DNA of 64,000 bases from Methanobacteriota archaeon (GCA_002718995.2 PBGL02000011.1:1-64000); one strand, 5' to 3'. Positions 10,683 through 20,593 are shown, counted from the first letter of the stretch. The notes: a model not told the origin generated them from the letters alone. Numbers and translations: made by a program.

Positions 10683-12251
10683 TTACTGTTCAATTCTACT
10701 ATTTCTTCCATTAATCGCCGCTAGAGCGAAGGCGACGAAGACAAGCAGCATCGAAGGGGCCGGAAGAAGGCCCTGCTCCACGCCTTCATTACTTTCCACG
10801 ACGCTATCGTTGACCGGGTTTCCCACCCACATCGAGGAATCCACCACTCTCTTCTGGTAGTACAGGACCCAGATCCCTTCACTTGAAATTGGAGCACCCG
10901 TAAAGTCGAGGGTCGTTACCGTGTTGTTAGTGGCATTGACTGCGAAGCCGTATCCTGGGGTGGAGAAGTTGAAGTCTGCATCAAACTGTATTTGCGGCAT
11001 CCCCCCCTTTTGGGCCAGCCCCGTCATTTCGATTGGCTCATTCGACCCAGGGAGCCAAAACCCCGTCGAATCTCCCTCCTCAAAGTATAGCAGTGTGGCA
11101 TTTGAGGTGCTCGCTTGTCCTAGGTTGGATACGCTCAGATGCACCTTTCCGCCTTCCACCTCCAGAGAATCGACAACAAGACGAGCCCTCCAGTACCAGA
11201 CATTCTGGATCAGGTAGTGCATCACATCGAGCTCCTCGTCCAATCTGTCCGAGAGGGCCTCTACTGTTCCAAGCAGGAATTGCTCATCATCGGTCTCGAA
11301 GGTGAATGTGGGGTAACCCATAACCCCGTAGCCGTAATCTCGGCTGGTTCCACAGTTCGGGTAGAGGCCTTGGTTGGCGTTACGAATGGGGATGTCAGAA
11401 ATGTTCGTATTGACCTCATCTCTAATGTGGTGGTACATTTCCCAGTCAGAAGGTTGTTCTGGCCACTTGCCCCATGGATAGAGCATGATCCAGACTCCCG
11501 TGTGCATGGTGATATACAGGTCAGCATGGGGCACGACATCGTTCATGTATATTGAATTCGCAAGAGTCTCCGACTCACTGAATGCAGAACTCCCTGGCTG
11601 AGTCGTAGGGCATGTGTTCCAGTAGTGGTCGTAGTTTCTATTCAGGTCCACTTGGTTAACATTCCGTCTTGTGTCGAAGTCATTACCGTCCGCATTGAGC
11701 ATAATCAGGATATGCAATTCAGTGGTGGACAATAAGTCGACTACCTCTTGATCCCCATTTGCCCAGCCCTCGATGTAGTACTCGGCAACCAGGAAGGCGA
11801 GCTCCGTGCCTAGGTGCTCATTGCCATGATGGCCACCATCAATGTACACCACTTCTTTGCGTAGTAGCAATGGGCCCTCTCTGCCTTCTCCTCCATAGTA
11901 GAGGTGTTCACACCCATCAAAGGCCAAATCAGCCCAACAAGATTCGTCAGTGATTTGCAGCATCCAGAGGTTTCTGCCCATTTCCGTTTGCCCAACGACG
12001 GACAAATTGATGATTTCCGGATAATCATCAGCCCATGCGTTGACGTCCAAGGTCAGTGTTGCATAGGAGTGATACCAGTGCTCCTGGATGATATCCGGCT
12101 GACCGATCTGCGCAGTTGCTGCTGGAGTGGCCGATACGGCAAGCATCGAGGCAACCACCAATGCTGTAATCAATCGGCGCATAGCGCCGATGAAGGGGTC
12201 ATACGCTACAATCATTCTCCCTTTTCGCTCAATAATAGGGCGATATGGCAC
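10683..12251 (-). CDS. Secreted M14-family zinc carboxypeptidase with C-terminal membrane anchor
   Basis: N-terminal signal region (MRRLITALVVASMLAVSATPAATAQ); GHHGNEHLGTELAFLVAEY, NADGNDFDTRRNVNQVDLNRNYDHYW, FETDDE; C-terminal PAPSMLLVFVAFALAAINGRNSRIEQ. Confidence 0.9.
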   Translation of the reverse strand: MPYRPIIERKGRMIVAYDPFIGAMRRLITALVVASMLAVSATPAATAQIGQPDIIQEHWYHSYATLTLDVNAWADDYPEIINLSVVGQTEMGRNLWMLQITDESCWADLAFDGCEHLYYGGEGREGPLLLRKEVVYIDGGHHGNEHLGTELAFLVAEYYIEGWANGDQEVVDLLSTTELHILIMLNADGNDFDTRRNVNQVDLNRNYDHYWNTCPTTQPGSSAFSESETLANSIYMNDVVPHADLYITMHTGVWIMLYPWGKWPEQPSDWEMYHHIRDEVNTNISDIPIRNANQGLYPNCGTSRDYGYGVMGYPTFTFETDDEQFLLGTVEALSDRLDEELDVMHYLIQNVWYWRARLVVDSLEVEGGKVHLSVSNLGQASTSNATLLYFEEGDSTGFWLPGSNEPIEMTGLAQKGGMPQIQFDADFNFSTPGYGFAVNATNNTVTTLDFTGAPISSEGIWVLYYQKRVVDSSMWVGNPVNDSVVESNEGVEQGLLPAPSMLLVFVAFALAAINGRNSRIEQ

Positions 12252-13210
12252 GAGACCATCTTGCTAGCAATCAGTGCAGCGTTGAATTCAGTCAAAGGAC
12301 CCTCGTCCCCCGGGGCAATCTCATTCACATCTGCTCCGATCACCACAGATTTTGGTGCAGAGAAAACCCTCTCGACGATTTCCACTGCGGCCCAGTATGC
12401 GATTCCGCCCGGCACGGGGGTGCCGGTGGAAGGTACCAATGATCCATCCAAACCGTCTACATCGAAAGTAATCCATACTGGCCCTTCAATCGAATCCAGA
12501 CTCTGAATAAGCCTTGACCATCCGGCTTCTCCCTCGCAGATACCCAGGAAGTCACGAGCAAACCACGTCTCCACCCTGGGATCTCCATTGGAGAATGCGG
12601 CCTCCTCCCTTGAAATGGCCCTGGTCCCTATCTGGATTACCTTCCCCACTCCCAAATCTAGAGCCCTCCTTATGGCAGTACCGTGTGAGAACCTCTCTCC
12701 ATTCAGCTCGTCCCTCAGATCCGCATGTGCGTCAATCTGAACCAACGTCAAATCCCCCAAATCACCCTCCAATACAGGGTGCCTGGAAAGAGCTTCAATT
12801 ATCGGCGGAAGTATCCCATGCTCACCTCCGAGAACCAAGGGAAAAGACTCCCCGATCCAAGGTTGGACGTATTCTCTGATTGATTCCAACTGCTCCTTCA
12901 AGGTGCCAGCATCAGAAGCCCACTCATCTGCCGTGTGGAACGACAGGCCACAAGGCAAGTCACTGGGTAATATCGGATCGTACAACTCGACCTGAGAGCT
13001 GGCTTCGATACACGCAGCAGGCCCCCTCTCCGTGCCCTCCATCCAACTGGTCGTCATCTCATATGGAATTGGCAGAATCACGACATCCCAGGGGCCTACT
13101 TCGTCTTCCTCGAGGCCGAGGAATTTGCCCTCCCCTGTTTCCGCCATACCTCTCCGTACAATATCCTCAGAATAATCGCTTCGCAGTTCACTTTTGTCCA
13201 ATTTTGACAT
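12212..13210 (-). CDS. Agmatinase/arginase (ureohydrolase) family protein
   Basis: PLVLGGEHGILPPIIEAL; LVQIDAHADLRDELNGERFSHGTAIRRAL; WITFDVDGLDGSLVPSTGTPVPGG. Probable polyamine (agmatinase) role. Confidence 0.92.
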   Translation of the reverse strand: MSKLDKSELRSDYSEDIVRRGMAETGEGKFLGLEEDEVGPWDVVILPIPYEMTTSWMEGTERGPAACIEASSQVELYDPILPSDLPCGLSFHTADEWASDAGTLKEQLESIREYVQPWIGESFPLVLGGEHGILPPIIEALSRHPVLEGDLGDLTLVQIDAHADLRDELNGERFSHGTAIRRALDLGVGKVIQIGTRAISREEAAFSNGDPRVETWFARDFLGICEGEAGWSRLIQSLDSIEGPVWITFDVDGLDGSLVPSTGTPVPGGIAYWAAVEIVERVFSAPKSVVIGADVNEIAPGDEGPLTEFNAALIASKMVSCHIALLLSEKGE

Positions 13211-13244
13211 CTATCGTGAGACCGTTGAAATACAGCCCCCCTCC

Positions 13245-13688
13245 ATGAAGAGGCGTCCGGGGGACTATGCGATGGGTTTGACACTAGCACAATTGACTTC
13301 TGCCATCAGGAGCAAGGTCGATTCTGACATGGAGGTGGTGGTGGCCGAATCTATTGCCGAGCATGCACTCGGATTCTTCGGCTTCTCAAACAGGATAATC
13401 GACAATGCATTGGAACCAACAGATAGGAATCTATTCTACCAGTTGCAGGATTATGATCTACTAACTACAGAGTCAGAGGAGACAACGCTCTGGGATGGAA
13501 GGGAATGGAGAATCCACTACTGGAAGTTCAAGGCCAATGCAGAGGAATTTGCCAAGGCGGCCGCTGCCGCTGCGCTTCTTCGTAGCAAGGAGGAAGACCC
13601 CTACTCAGATGTGTATGAAGACGTCCCGGTATCTCTCTGGAAGGAACGCTCCGGGGAAGACGATGATTACGAAGAACCCCTGTTCTAG
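13245..13688 (+). CDS. Small conserved-looking hypothetical protein, winged-helix-like
   Basis: ORF 13194..13688 begins inside the divergent ureohydrolase gene; more plausible starts are ATG 13245 or 13272. Acidic C-terminus; no recognised domain. Confidence 0.6.
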   Translation: MKRRPGDYAMGLTLAQLTSAIRSKVDSDMEVVVAESIAEHALGFFGFSNRIIDNALEPTDRNLFYQLQDYDLLTTESEETTLWDGREWRIHYWKFKANAEEFAKAAAAAALLRSKEEDPYSDVYEDVPVSLWKERSGEDDDYEEPLF

Positions 13689-13715
13689 ATCGTGACAGGT
13701 CGATTTGGGAATTGA

Positions 13716-16700
13716 TTGATACGTCACTCCGGCATGGGTCACTACATGGGACGTTCGAGTAACGCTATTGCTCTGATTAGTGTGCTATTGCTAAGCGCCC
13801 AGGCCTCAATGGTTGGCGGACAATCGGATAGCGACGTTTCGTGCGATGTTCTGGTGGATTGGGACTATGAGCCTCAATTCTCCGAAGATTCGGGACAGTA
13901 TCTCGACTTCATTCACAGATACAGAGTCACTTTCGACCCACCCTTCGAGAGTGGCGGGTCCCCAAGCGCTCTAACTGTTGATGCGGTCCACAGGGGTGAC
14001 GAGGGGAATGATTTGCAGTCAAATTACAACTTCATAAGCGCCGGAGGGGAAGTGGACGTCATAATCGACGCCACTCCAAGCATAGGTGAAACAGTCTCTA
14101 TTTCTATTCAGAGTTCCGAGGCTTCATGCAGCAGAGAAATCACTGTGACAAACTGGAACCAACCAGTAGAAGACCATGAAATCACTCGCGAGACCACTTG
14201 GTCCATGGAAGGGTTGGAGGACGAATCCCAGGGGATCGAGTTTGAAGGTAGGGGATGGCAGAAGAGGAGCGGGGACACCCTAGAATCAAACGAACTAGGA
14301 AACGGCTCCATGCGAATCAATACGATTAACGAAGACTCGAATGGACTCATGCTCGATCTTATTTTGGATAGGGTGTGGCTGAACGAAACGTATGAGGGAC
14401 AGGTCCTCACCATTCAGGAATTTGAAATGGTAGGAAACGGCTCTATGATGCTCAGGGGAGGATACTCTAGCGAGGAAGGCCAATCCGAGGGGCTTGGAAT
14501 ACATGTTAGCATTAGTCAAGCTTCGATTCTTAGATCGTGGTCAGACGGACAACTGACCGAGAGGATCGTGATAGAGGGCAACGGCTGGCTGTCCTTTGAT
14601 GAGGGTGACAATGAAAGCTCGGGAGGTGGATTTGGAAGCATAGAGGTATTCTACTTCGAGACATGGGACGTCGATGGAAACAGAAGACTGCAGGACCTCC
14701 AGCTCGAGGCAAATGCATCCATCCGCCTTATGGGTGCCAGCGACTACTTCACCTTCGATCTCAGTGAGTTTAAGATTAGAGAGAAATGGGAGGATGACAC
14801 TAGAGTTGATCAATTCTTCAAGGCGGCTGGTTCAGGAGACTTTGCCTTTGAGATTGAGGATGAGGACTTCCAAGTAGATGTCAATGGCACAGTTCCGATA
14901 GTTCACTTGGAATCGAGTGGGGGGGAGGTAACTCATGAAACGATCATCGTGGATGGCACTTACGATGGGGACGTTGAGGGCAGCTTCGGATATGTGAGAC
15001 AGATAGTAGATTCAGGACCCCAGGAAAATTTCAATGGGACACTTTTCGAGGTGGATAAAATTCAGGACGAGTTCTGGTTCAATGTCTCCGCAACACCTTT
15101 CGGGCCGATTGACCAGGAGTTTGGTGCTGAGCACAATCTAACCTACGAATACGTAGTCCCGCAGGAAGAATGGTACAACAGGACTCTAAGATACCAGTAC
15201 GTTGAGGACAACGGCACGGTCACAAATGAGTATCCCGAAGACTCACCAGTAATTTCAGAGCCCGAGAGGCCGCAAGCAAATACGATATCTTCTCTACAAA
15301 TATCTAGGGAGACTGGATTCGCACCTGAGAATGTCGTGATTGGAGATGTCTTCGTTCTCTCCGGCAACCAGGAAGCGATACTCGAGGTGGAAATCATCGG
15401 ATTCACCCAGAGGACGGTCGACGGTCATGAAGTCGAAGTCGCCCAGTGGGTTGGGGAATATGGGACGGATAGCTATGCATCTGGATTTGTCATCAACGAA
15501 GGTCCGTTATCCGGGCTGCTAAGCGAGGTGTTCCGATGGATAGAGATAGATTTCTCTGACAATCAGACTGGGGCTGGCACAATCTCGTTCGTGGAGAATC
15601 AGCTAGTGGATAGGATACTTTATCCATCTGTAATCACAGAAGACGAGAACACACTGCCAACCGTGGAATCGGTTGGATTCAGAGAGGGCATACTATTGAC
15701 GGAAGGCGGAAATGCACATCTGGAAGTAACTGTGATAGATGTCGACACAGACGTAATTTCAGTAGCTGTGGACTTGTCATTCATCGGAATGGGAGTAGTC
15801 GCTCTTTCGGATAGTGGCCTAGATGGCGATATCACTATTCATGACGATATTTGGACGGTGGAACTTACTCACACAGGCCTCGAATACGGTGTATTCAATA
15901 CATCAATAATCATCAATGACTATTGGGCACAAGTATCGGAAAATCACAATTTGACAATAACGAATGCACCGCCAAGAGTCGACTCAGTAGTATTCTCCCC
16001 TACCTCTGCAAAGAGGGGCGATGTGGTTTCAGTAAGTGTGCTTGCAACTGACGGGCACGGCGTCTCAGAGGTATCCGTGGATCTTCTTAGTGCGGGAGGC
16101 GAATTGACGAAACTGTCCCCTCCGTCTCAACTAGGGGCCCCATGGGAAGGGCAATTTACAGTTCCACTATCACTTTCTCCAGGTGCTAGAGTCATACCCC
16201 TAAGGCTAACCGATGGAGAAGGCGAAACTATTCTGGCATCTAACTCGGGATCCCTTCCACTATTGGAGATAGAAAATGAGAATCCCTCACTCCAATCTGT
16301 CGAGGTACTGTCTTCAGGCAATTTACAGACCACAATTTCCGATGAGGGAGAAGTCCGTCATGTTGTTTCCTCGCCCACAAATGATGTGGTTATTCCGCAC
16401 ACCCTGGAGGTTTCAGTCAACGATCCAGATGGCGTCTCATCGGTTCAAGCCAAGATAGGCAGATTGGCCGACATAGGAAAGTCGGACGAGTGGCTTTTGC
16501 TTGTAGATGATGGCACATCTGGAGACAGAATAGCTGGGGATGGAGTTTTCAGCCTTGAGTTCAATGTAAGGCCATCAGTTCCAGAAGGCGATATTGACGT
16601 TCTGATAAGGGCCTCAGATATTTTCTTTGCAACCACCGATCCTGAGGATCAGACGCACACTTTCTCAGTAGAAAAATCAGATTGCTGTTCGGATGACTCA

Positions 16701-16811
16701 GACTGGTTCTCAAAGAATGGCGAAACATTCGCCGTAGTCACGATCAGTATTCTGCTGATCACCGGCCTAGTCGCAATTTTACTTTCGATCAGAAAGTCCG
16801 ATTTCGAATAG
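13716..16811 (+). CDS. Large secreted/surface protein with Ig-like segments and C-terminal TM anchor
   Basis: 1031 aa; N-terminal hydrophobic signal; many N-glycosylation-type sequons; PPRVDSVVFSPTSAKRGDVVSVSVLATDGHGVSEVSVDLLS Ig-like; C-terminal TM FAVVTISILLITGLVAILLSIRKSDFE. Confidence 0.8.
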   Translation: MIRHSGMGHYMGRSSNAIALISVLLLSAQASMVGGQSDSDVSCDVLVDWDYEPQFSEDSGQYLDFIHRYRVTFDPPFESGGSPSALTVDAVHRGDEGNDLQSNYNFISAGGEVDVIIDATPSIGETVSISIQSSEASCSREITVTNWNQPVEDHEITRETTWSMEGLEDESQGIEFEGRGWQKRSGDTLESNELGNGSMRINTINEDSNGLMLDLILDRVWLNETYEGQVLTIQEFEMVGNGSMMLRGGYSSEEGQSEGLGIHVSISQASILRSWSDGQLTERIVIEGNGWLSFDEGDNESSGGGFGSIEVFYFETWDVDGNRRLQDLQLEANASIRLMGASDYFTFDLSEFKIREKWEDDTRVDQFFKAAGSGDFAFEIEDEDFQVDVNGTVPIVHLESSGGEVTHETIIVDGTYDGDVEGSFGYVRQIVDSGPQENFNGTLFEVDKIQDEFWFNVSATPFGPIDQEFGAEHNLTYEYVVPQEEWYNRTLRYQYVEDNGTVTNEYPEDSPVISEPERPQANTISSLQISRETGFAPENVVIGDVFVLSGNQEAILEVEIIGFTQRTVDGHEVEVAQWVGEYGTDSYASGFVINEGPLSGLLSEVFRWIEIDFSDNQTGAGTISFVENQLVDRILYPSVITEDENTLPTVESVGFREGILLTEGGNAHLEVTVIDVDTDVISVAVDLSFIGMGVVALSDSGLDGDITIHDDIWTVELTHTGLEYGVFNTSIIINDYWAQVSENHNLTITNAPPRVDSVVFSPTSAKRGDVVSVSVLATDGHGVSEVSVDLLSAGGELTKLSPPSQLGAPWEGQFTVPLSLSPGARVIPLRLTDGEGETILASNSGSLPLLEIENENPSLQSVEVLSSGNLQTTISDEGEVRHVVSSPTNDVVIPHTLEVSVNDPDGVSSVQAKIGRLADIGKSDEWLLLVDDGTSGDRIAGDGVFSLEFNVRPSVPEGDIDVLIRASDIFFATTDPEDQTHTFSVEKSDCCSDDSDWFSKNGETFAVVTISILLITGLVAILLSIRKSDFE

Positions 16812-16827
16812 ACGCCTTGCAAAAAGA

Positions 16828-16902
16828 TGGTACGAGTGCCGGGATTTGAACCCGGGTTCCGGCGTTGGCAACGCCGGGTGATAACCACTACACTACACTC
16901 GT
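16828..16902 (-). tRNA. tRNA-Gly (anticodon GCC)
   Basis: Reverse complement ACGAGTG-TA-GTG-TAGTGGTTAT-CAC-C-CGGCG-TTGCCAA-CGCCG-GAA-CCCGG-GTTCAAA-TCCCGG-CACTCGT-A-CCA folds as a cloverleaf with 7-bp acceptor stem; CCA is encoded. Confidence 0.95.
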
Positions 16903-16945
16903 GTAGACACTGGGAAACCCGAATCACTTTTCTAAGCGTCGGTAC

Positions 16946-17308
16946 CTAATTAGACAGGTCAGACAGCCTACTTCTGATCATGTCCCTAGTTTCCCTGTAG
17001 GCCTCGATCGGCATTCCAACGGGATCATCTAGCCCCCAATCCTCATCTATTGGCAGATTGGGACACTCCACGCCGCATCCCATGCTAATTATCACATCGA
17101 ACCCGCTTTCATCAATGTCATCTATTGATTTGGGAAACTGTCCTTCCATGCTTATTCCTAGTTCTTGTACAACAGAAATTGCATTTTCGGCTACCTTCCC
17201 GCCAGGATGCGTCCCTGCGGACGCCGAAACATGCCCCAAATTCCTTGCTAGGGCTTCAGCCATCTGGCTCCTACAAGTGTTCCCAACGCAAACAAATAGA
17301 ACCCTCAC
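16946..17308 (-). CDS. Low-molecular-weight phosphotyrosine phosphatase / ArsC-type arsenate reductase
   Basis: (V)RVLFVCVGNTCRSQMAEALAR C-x5-R P-loop; likely GTG start at 17308 within ORF 16946..17401. Confidence 0.85.
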   Translation of the reverse strand: MRVLFVCVGNTCRSQMAEALARNLGHVSASAGTHPGGKVAENAISVVQELGISMEGQFPKSIDDIDESGFDVIISMGCGVECPNLPIDEDWGLDDPVGMPIEAYRETRDMIRSRLSDLSN

Positions 17309-17414
17309 AAAAACTACACCTACGCGGGCCTTAATGAAACCAACCGATATAGATGATTTTGATAGTAGATATCGCCCAACAGAGTTGAAGTATCGAATCA
17401 TGCGCCCCTAATGC

Positions 17415-18419
17415 ATGGCGGACTCACCTGTTAGCCATCATCCCCCGGGAGAAGATGGCCAATCTCAACCATCCACCGACCAAAGGGCACAGATGGAGCA
17501 GGCATATCAGCAGATGCAGAGAAAGATGAGAATGTCGAAGATTGGAGACAGCGTCAAGCACAAAATAATGGTACTGTCGGGCAAGGGGGGCGTCGGCAAG
17601 ACAACAGTAGCCACCGGTTTGGCACTCTCCCTCGCAAAAAGAGGCATGAAGGTAGGCCTGATGGATATTGACATAACAGGGCCAAACGTGCCAAAAATGC
17701 TAGGTCTGGAAGACGTCGAACTCCACATAGAGGACGGACAGATCTTCCCAGCAATCGGGCCAAACGGCCTCAAGGTGATTTCGATGGCATTCCTTATCGA
17801 GGATCCAGATAAGCCAGTAATTTGGAGAGGCCCGATAAAGTTGGGGGCGATTCAACAATTCATTGGAGACGTAGCTTGGGGGGAATTAGATGCCCTGGTC
17901 ATAGACTTCCCGCCCGGCACTGGTGATGAGCCACTAACAGTTAGCCAAACTTTACCAAATTTGGATGGGGTGGTAATTGTCACAACCCCCCAAGAAGTCG
18001 CTCTTCTAGATAGTAGGAAATCCATCAATTTCGCCAAGACAATCAACGTTCCAGTTTTAGGCGTGGTTGAGAATATGAGTGGATACACAGTTTCAGGGAC
18101 GGCCCCAGCTGGCTCCGAGATTTCAATAATCGGCCCGAATGGAGTCCCCTTGGATGTCAAAGTTTCCGACGATGGGAATTGGGAAACCAAACTCGACCTC
18201 TTCAAATCAGGTGGAGGGGAGTCTTCGGCGATCGATCTGGATGTCCCGTTTTTGGGCGCATTACCATTCGATCCTGGGGTGGTAAGAGGAGGAGATGATG
18301 GAGTCCACAGGATAGTCGCCGATCCCGAAGGAGAAACCGCTATAGCTTTCGATTCGGTAGTTGAAGAGATTCTGGAACAACTGAGCAATAGCACTTCTCC
18401 AGACATCAAGATAACTTGA
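17415..18419 (+). CDS. Mrp/NBP35 family P-loop ATPase with atypical insertion
   Basis: IMVLSGKGGVGKTTVATGLAL, GLMDIDITGPNVPKMLGL, DALVIDFPPGTGDEPLTVSQTL, VVENMSG...SGGGE...VPFLGALPFDPGVVRGGDDG; usual CxxC segment absent (see findings). Confidence 0.93.
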   Translation: MADSPVSHHPPGEDGQSQPSTDQRAQMEQAYQQMQRKMRMSKIGDSVKHKIMVLSGKGGVGKTTVATGLALSLAKRGMKVGLMDIDITGPNVPKMLGLEDVELHIEDGQIFPAIGPNGLKVISMAFLIEDPDKPVIWRGPIKLGAIQQFIGDVAWGELDALVIDFPPGTGDEPLTVSQTLPNLDGVVIVTTPQEVALLDSRKSINFAKTINVPVLGVVENMSGYTVSGTAPAGSEISIIGPNGVPLDVKVSDDGNWETKLDLFKSGGGESSAIDLDVPFLGALPFDPGVVRGGDDGVHRIVADPEGETAIAFDSVVEEILEQLSNSTSPDIKIT

Positions 18420-18475
18420 TTTGCCGAATATCTAACAAGGGTCGACTTCATTGATGACCCTTATCCCCGGGTATA

Positions 18476-20593
18476 TTGGAAATGGCAGTAGGCAGTGGCA
18501 TTTACATCACCTGGATTACAGGGGCGATACTGCTCAGTATAGCGATGATGCCACTGTTCAAGCCCCCCTATGCCAAATTGAGCGCAGAGGGCTTCGTAGA
18601 TATGTTCAGGAGATACTGGGCGCATATGTTCGTCGTATTCTCGGTTTACCTCTGGAAGGATCTCCTTGATGGTCTAGACAGAGTTTTGATGGCCAACACC
18701 CAACTAGACATGACTCCCTATGTCTATGCGGTAGAAGGGGACATAGTGCTCTGGATCCAAGAAGCCTTCAGGAGCCCATTACTCGACTTCACACTGACGC
18801 ACTTCTACGTCATGGGCTTCATGACCGCGACCTTTGCCTCGTTCCTATACCCCATCTACTTCGATGACAGGCACATGGCAGATAGGGTGTCCCTGTCCAT
18901 GTTCTGGGTCTACGTCCTCGCCATTCCATTCTACCTTTTCTTCAATGTAAGGGTCACTGGTGACCATATCCCAGCAATGGAAACAGTAGCTTACGATCTA
19001 ACACCAGAGATCCACAACTGGTTCACTAGGATAGACCCCTTCACAAATGGGATGCCAAGCCTTCACATCGGCCTACCGTTAGCCATCTGGCTAACAATGG
19101 GCAGGTGGGATGAGGACGGTCGTTGGAATAAATATCGAACAATTCTATTCGCTTTCATCGCCTTCACTGCTTTCTCAATAGTCTATCTTGGAATCCACTG
19201 GATTGTAGATATAGTGGGAGGGATGATTGTAGCAATTCTCGCTGTCGAGGTAACTGACAGAACCCATGCCAGTATCTGGAAGGTTGCCGATGAGAGAATT
19301 TTCACTAGGAGGCTAGCCCGACTTCTCGACGACCCCTCTGGATTTTTGAAAAATCTTACTTCCGACATTAGAGAATTTGTCAAGCCGTTCAAGGAGCCAG
19401 GTAAGAAACAGACCAGCTTCTTCATAGCGTTACTAATGACATCAACAGGAACGGTCCTGCTCTGGGACGCTACACATCAGGACTTCCCGGTCGAAGGTGT
19501 CGAATGGCCAAAGTCAGCAGCAGGCTCGGATGGTTGGCTAGTGGGGGTTGAAGAAGACCCGATATTGGATGGAATTGATGACATACAGATTACTGCATGG
19601 AATGTTAGTGACGACATTAGCCATAGATTGGGGGGAGAAACTTGGGACAGTTCACCAAACGTGGAAATATCGGGGTCATACCTAGTTCTCTTCGATGAAC
19701 ATAGGTTGGACTTCTATGACCTGGAGAGTAACTCACTGGACCCTTTCGATCCTGTTTTCACCAGGAGTGAGGAACTTCCAATACTAACGTGTGACATAGG
19801 ACTGGATGGATTTGGCGAGCCTTTGGTGGTCATAGTGGCCAATGGGTCTGCAATCACACTAGACATAAACCAGGAAACCTCAGAACTCAGTCAAATCGAT
19901 CAATTCTCCAGCAATTTCGAAGTATCTGGAAATATCATTGCATGGGAAGTTTCCAACGCAACAACCCCTACAATTTCGGTTTCTTCCCTATCCAACCCAC
20001 TATCAATTCAGACAATTTCATTGGATGTCATGGCCAGTGAATCAGATGATGAATTCCTATCGGAATCATCGGACTCCTCGGTGGTTTACGATGGAGCTTC
20101 AGTGGTCGACATTGCAATTGGAAGCGGAGCCATAGTCGCCGTAGTCGATGTAGGGCCAGTCAATAGGACAGTTTTCGTAGATATTGCCACTGGGGAGCAG
20201 ATACTACTCTCCACCCCGATATGGGAGTCATCCTCACCAAGTGTAGGCCATGGATACGTCGCCTTCCTGCAAATACCCAGATTCGACCCTTCGGGAAACT
20301 CGGGTCAGGAGGGGGAAACGAATCAAGTATACCTGTATGAAATTTCAGCCAATCAAACTAGGCAGATTTCTTTCGATGAGGACAGGACTCACACCAGCCC
20401 ACAGATCCTGATCGGCGGAATAGGTTGGATCGTTACCGACTCCGAGGGATTATCCGAGCTTAATTGGCATGACTTAGAGGAAACCTTCGAACCATACTCC
20501 TCAGTACTTCTACAAGTTTCCACAGTCCTGTTGATCCCCTTGCTCTTCATTTGGGCAAGCCAGAATCAGTCAGAGAAGAAGAAAAAGAAATAG
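18476..20593 (+). CDS. PAP2-family membrane phosphatase/transferase fused to C-terminal probable beta-propeller
   Basis: Multi-TM N-terminus with GMPSLHIGLPLAIW and IVYLGIHWIVDIVGG (PAP2 C2/C3-like motifs); after a further TM (SFFIALLMTSTGTVLLW) ~350 aa of repeated beta-rich segments (NQVYLYEISANQTRQISFDEDRTHTSPQI), then a terminal TM and KKKKK. Confidence 0.75.
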   Translation: MEMAVGSGIYITWITGAILLSIAMMPLFKPPYAKLSAEGFVDMFRRYWAHMFVVFSVYLWKDLLDGLDRVLMANTQLDMTPYVYAVEGDIVLWIQEAFRSPLLDFTLTHFYVMGFMTATFASFLYPIYFDDRHMADRVSLSMFWVYVLAIPFYLFFNVRVTGDHIPAMETVAYDLTPEIHNWFTRIDPFTNGMPSLHIGLPLAIWLTMGRWDEDGRWNKYRTILFAFIAFTAFSIVYLGIHWIVDIVGGMIVAILAVEVTDRTHASIWKVADERIFTRRLARLLDDPSGFLKNLTSDIREFVKPFKEPGKKQTSFFIALLMTSTGTVLLWDATHQDFPVEGVEWPKSAAGSDGWLVGVEEDPILDGIDDIQITAWNVSDDISHRLGGETWDSSPNVEISGSYLVLFDEHRLDFYDLESNSLDPFDPVFTRSEELPILTCDIGLDGFGEPLVVIVANGSAITLDINQETSELSQIDQFSSNFEVSGNIIAWEVSNATTPTISVSSLSNPLSIQTISLDVMASESDDEFLSESSDSSVVYDGASVVDIAIGSGAIVAVVDVGPVNRTVFVDIATGEQILLSTPIWESSSPSVGHGYVAFLQIPRFDPSGNSGQEGETNQVYLYEISANQTRQISFDEDRTHTSPQILIGGIGWIVTDSEGLSELNWHDLEETFEPYSSVLLQVSTVLLIPLLFIWASQNQSEKKKKK

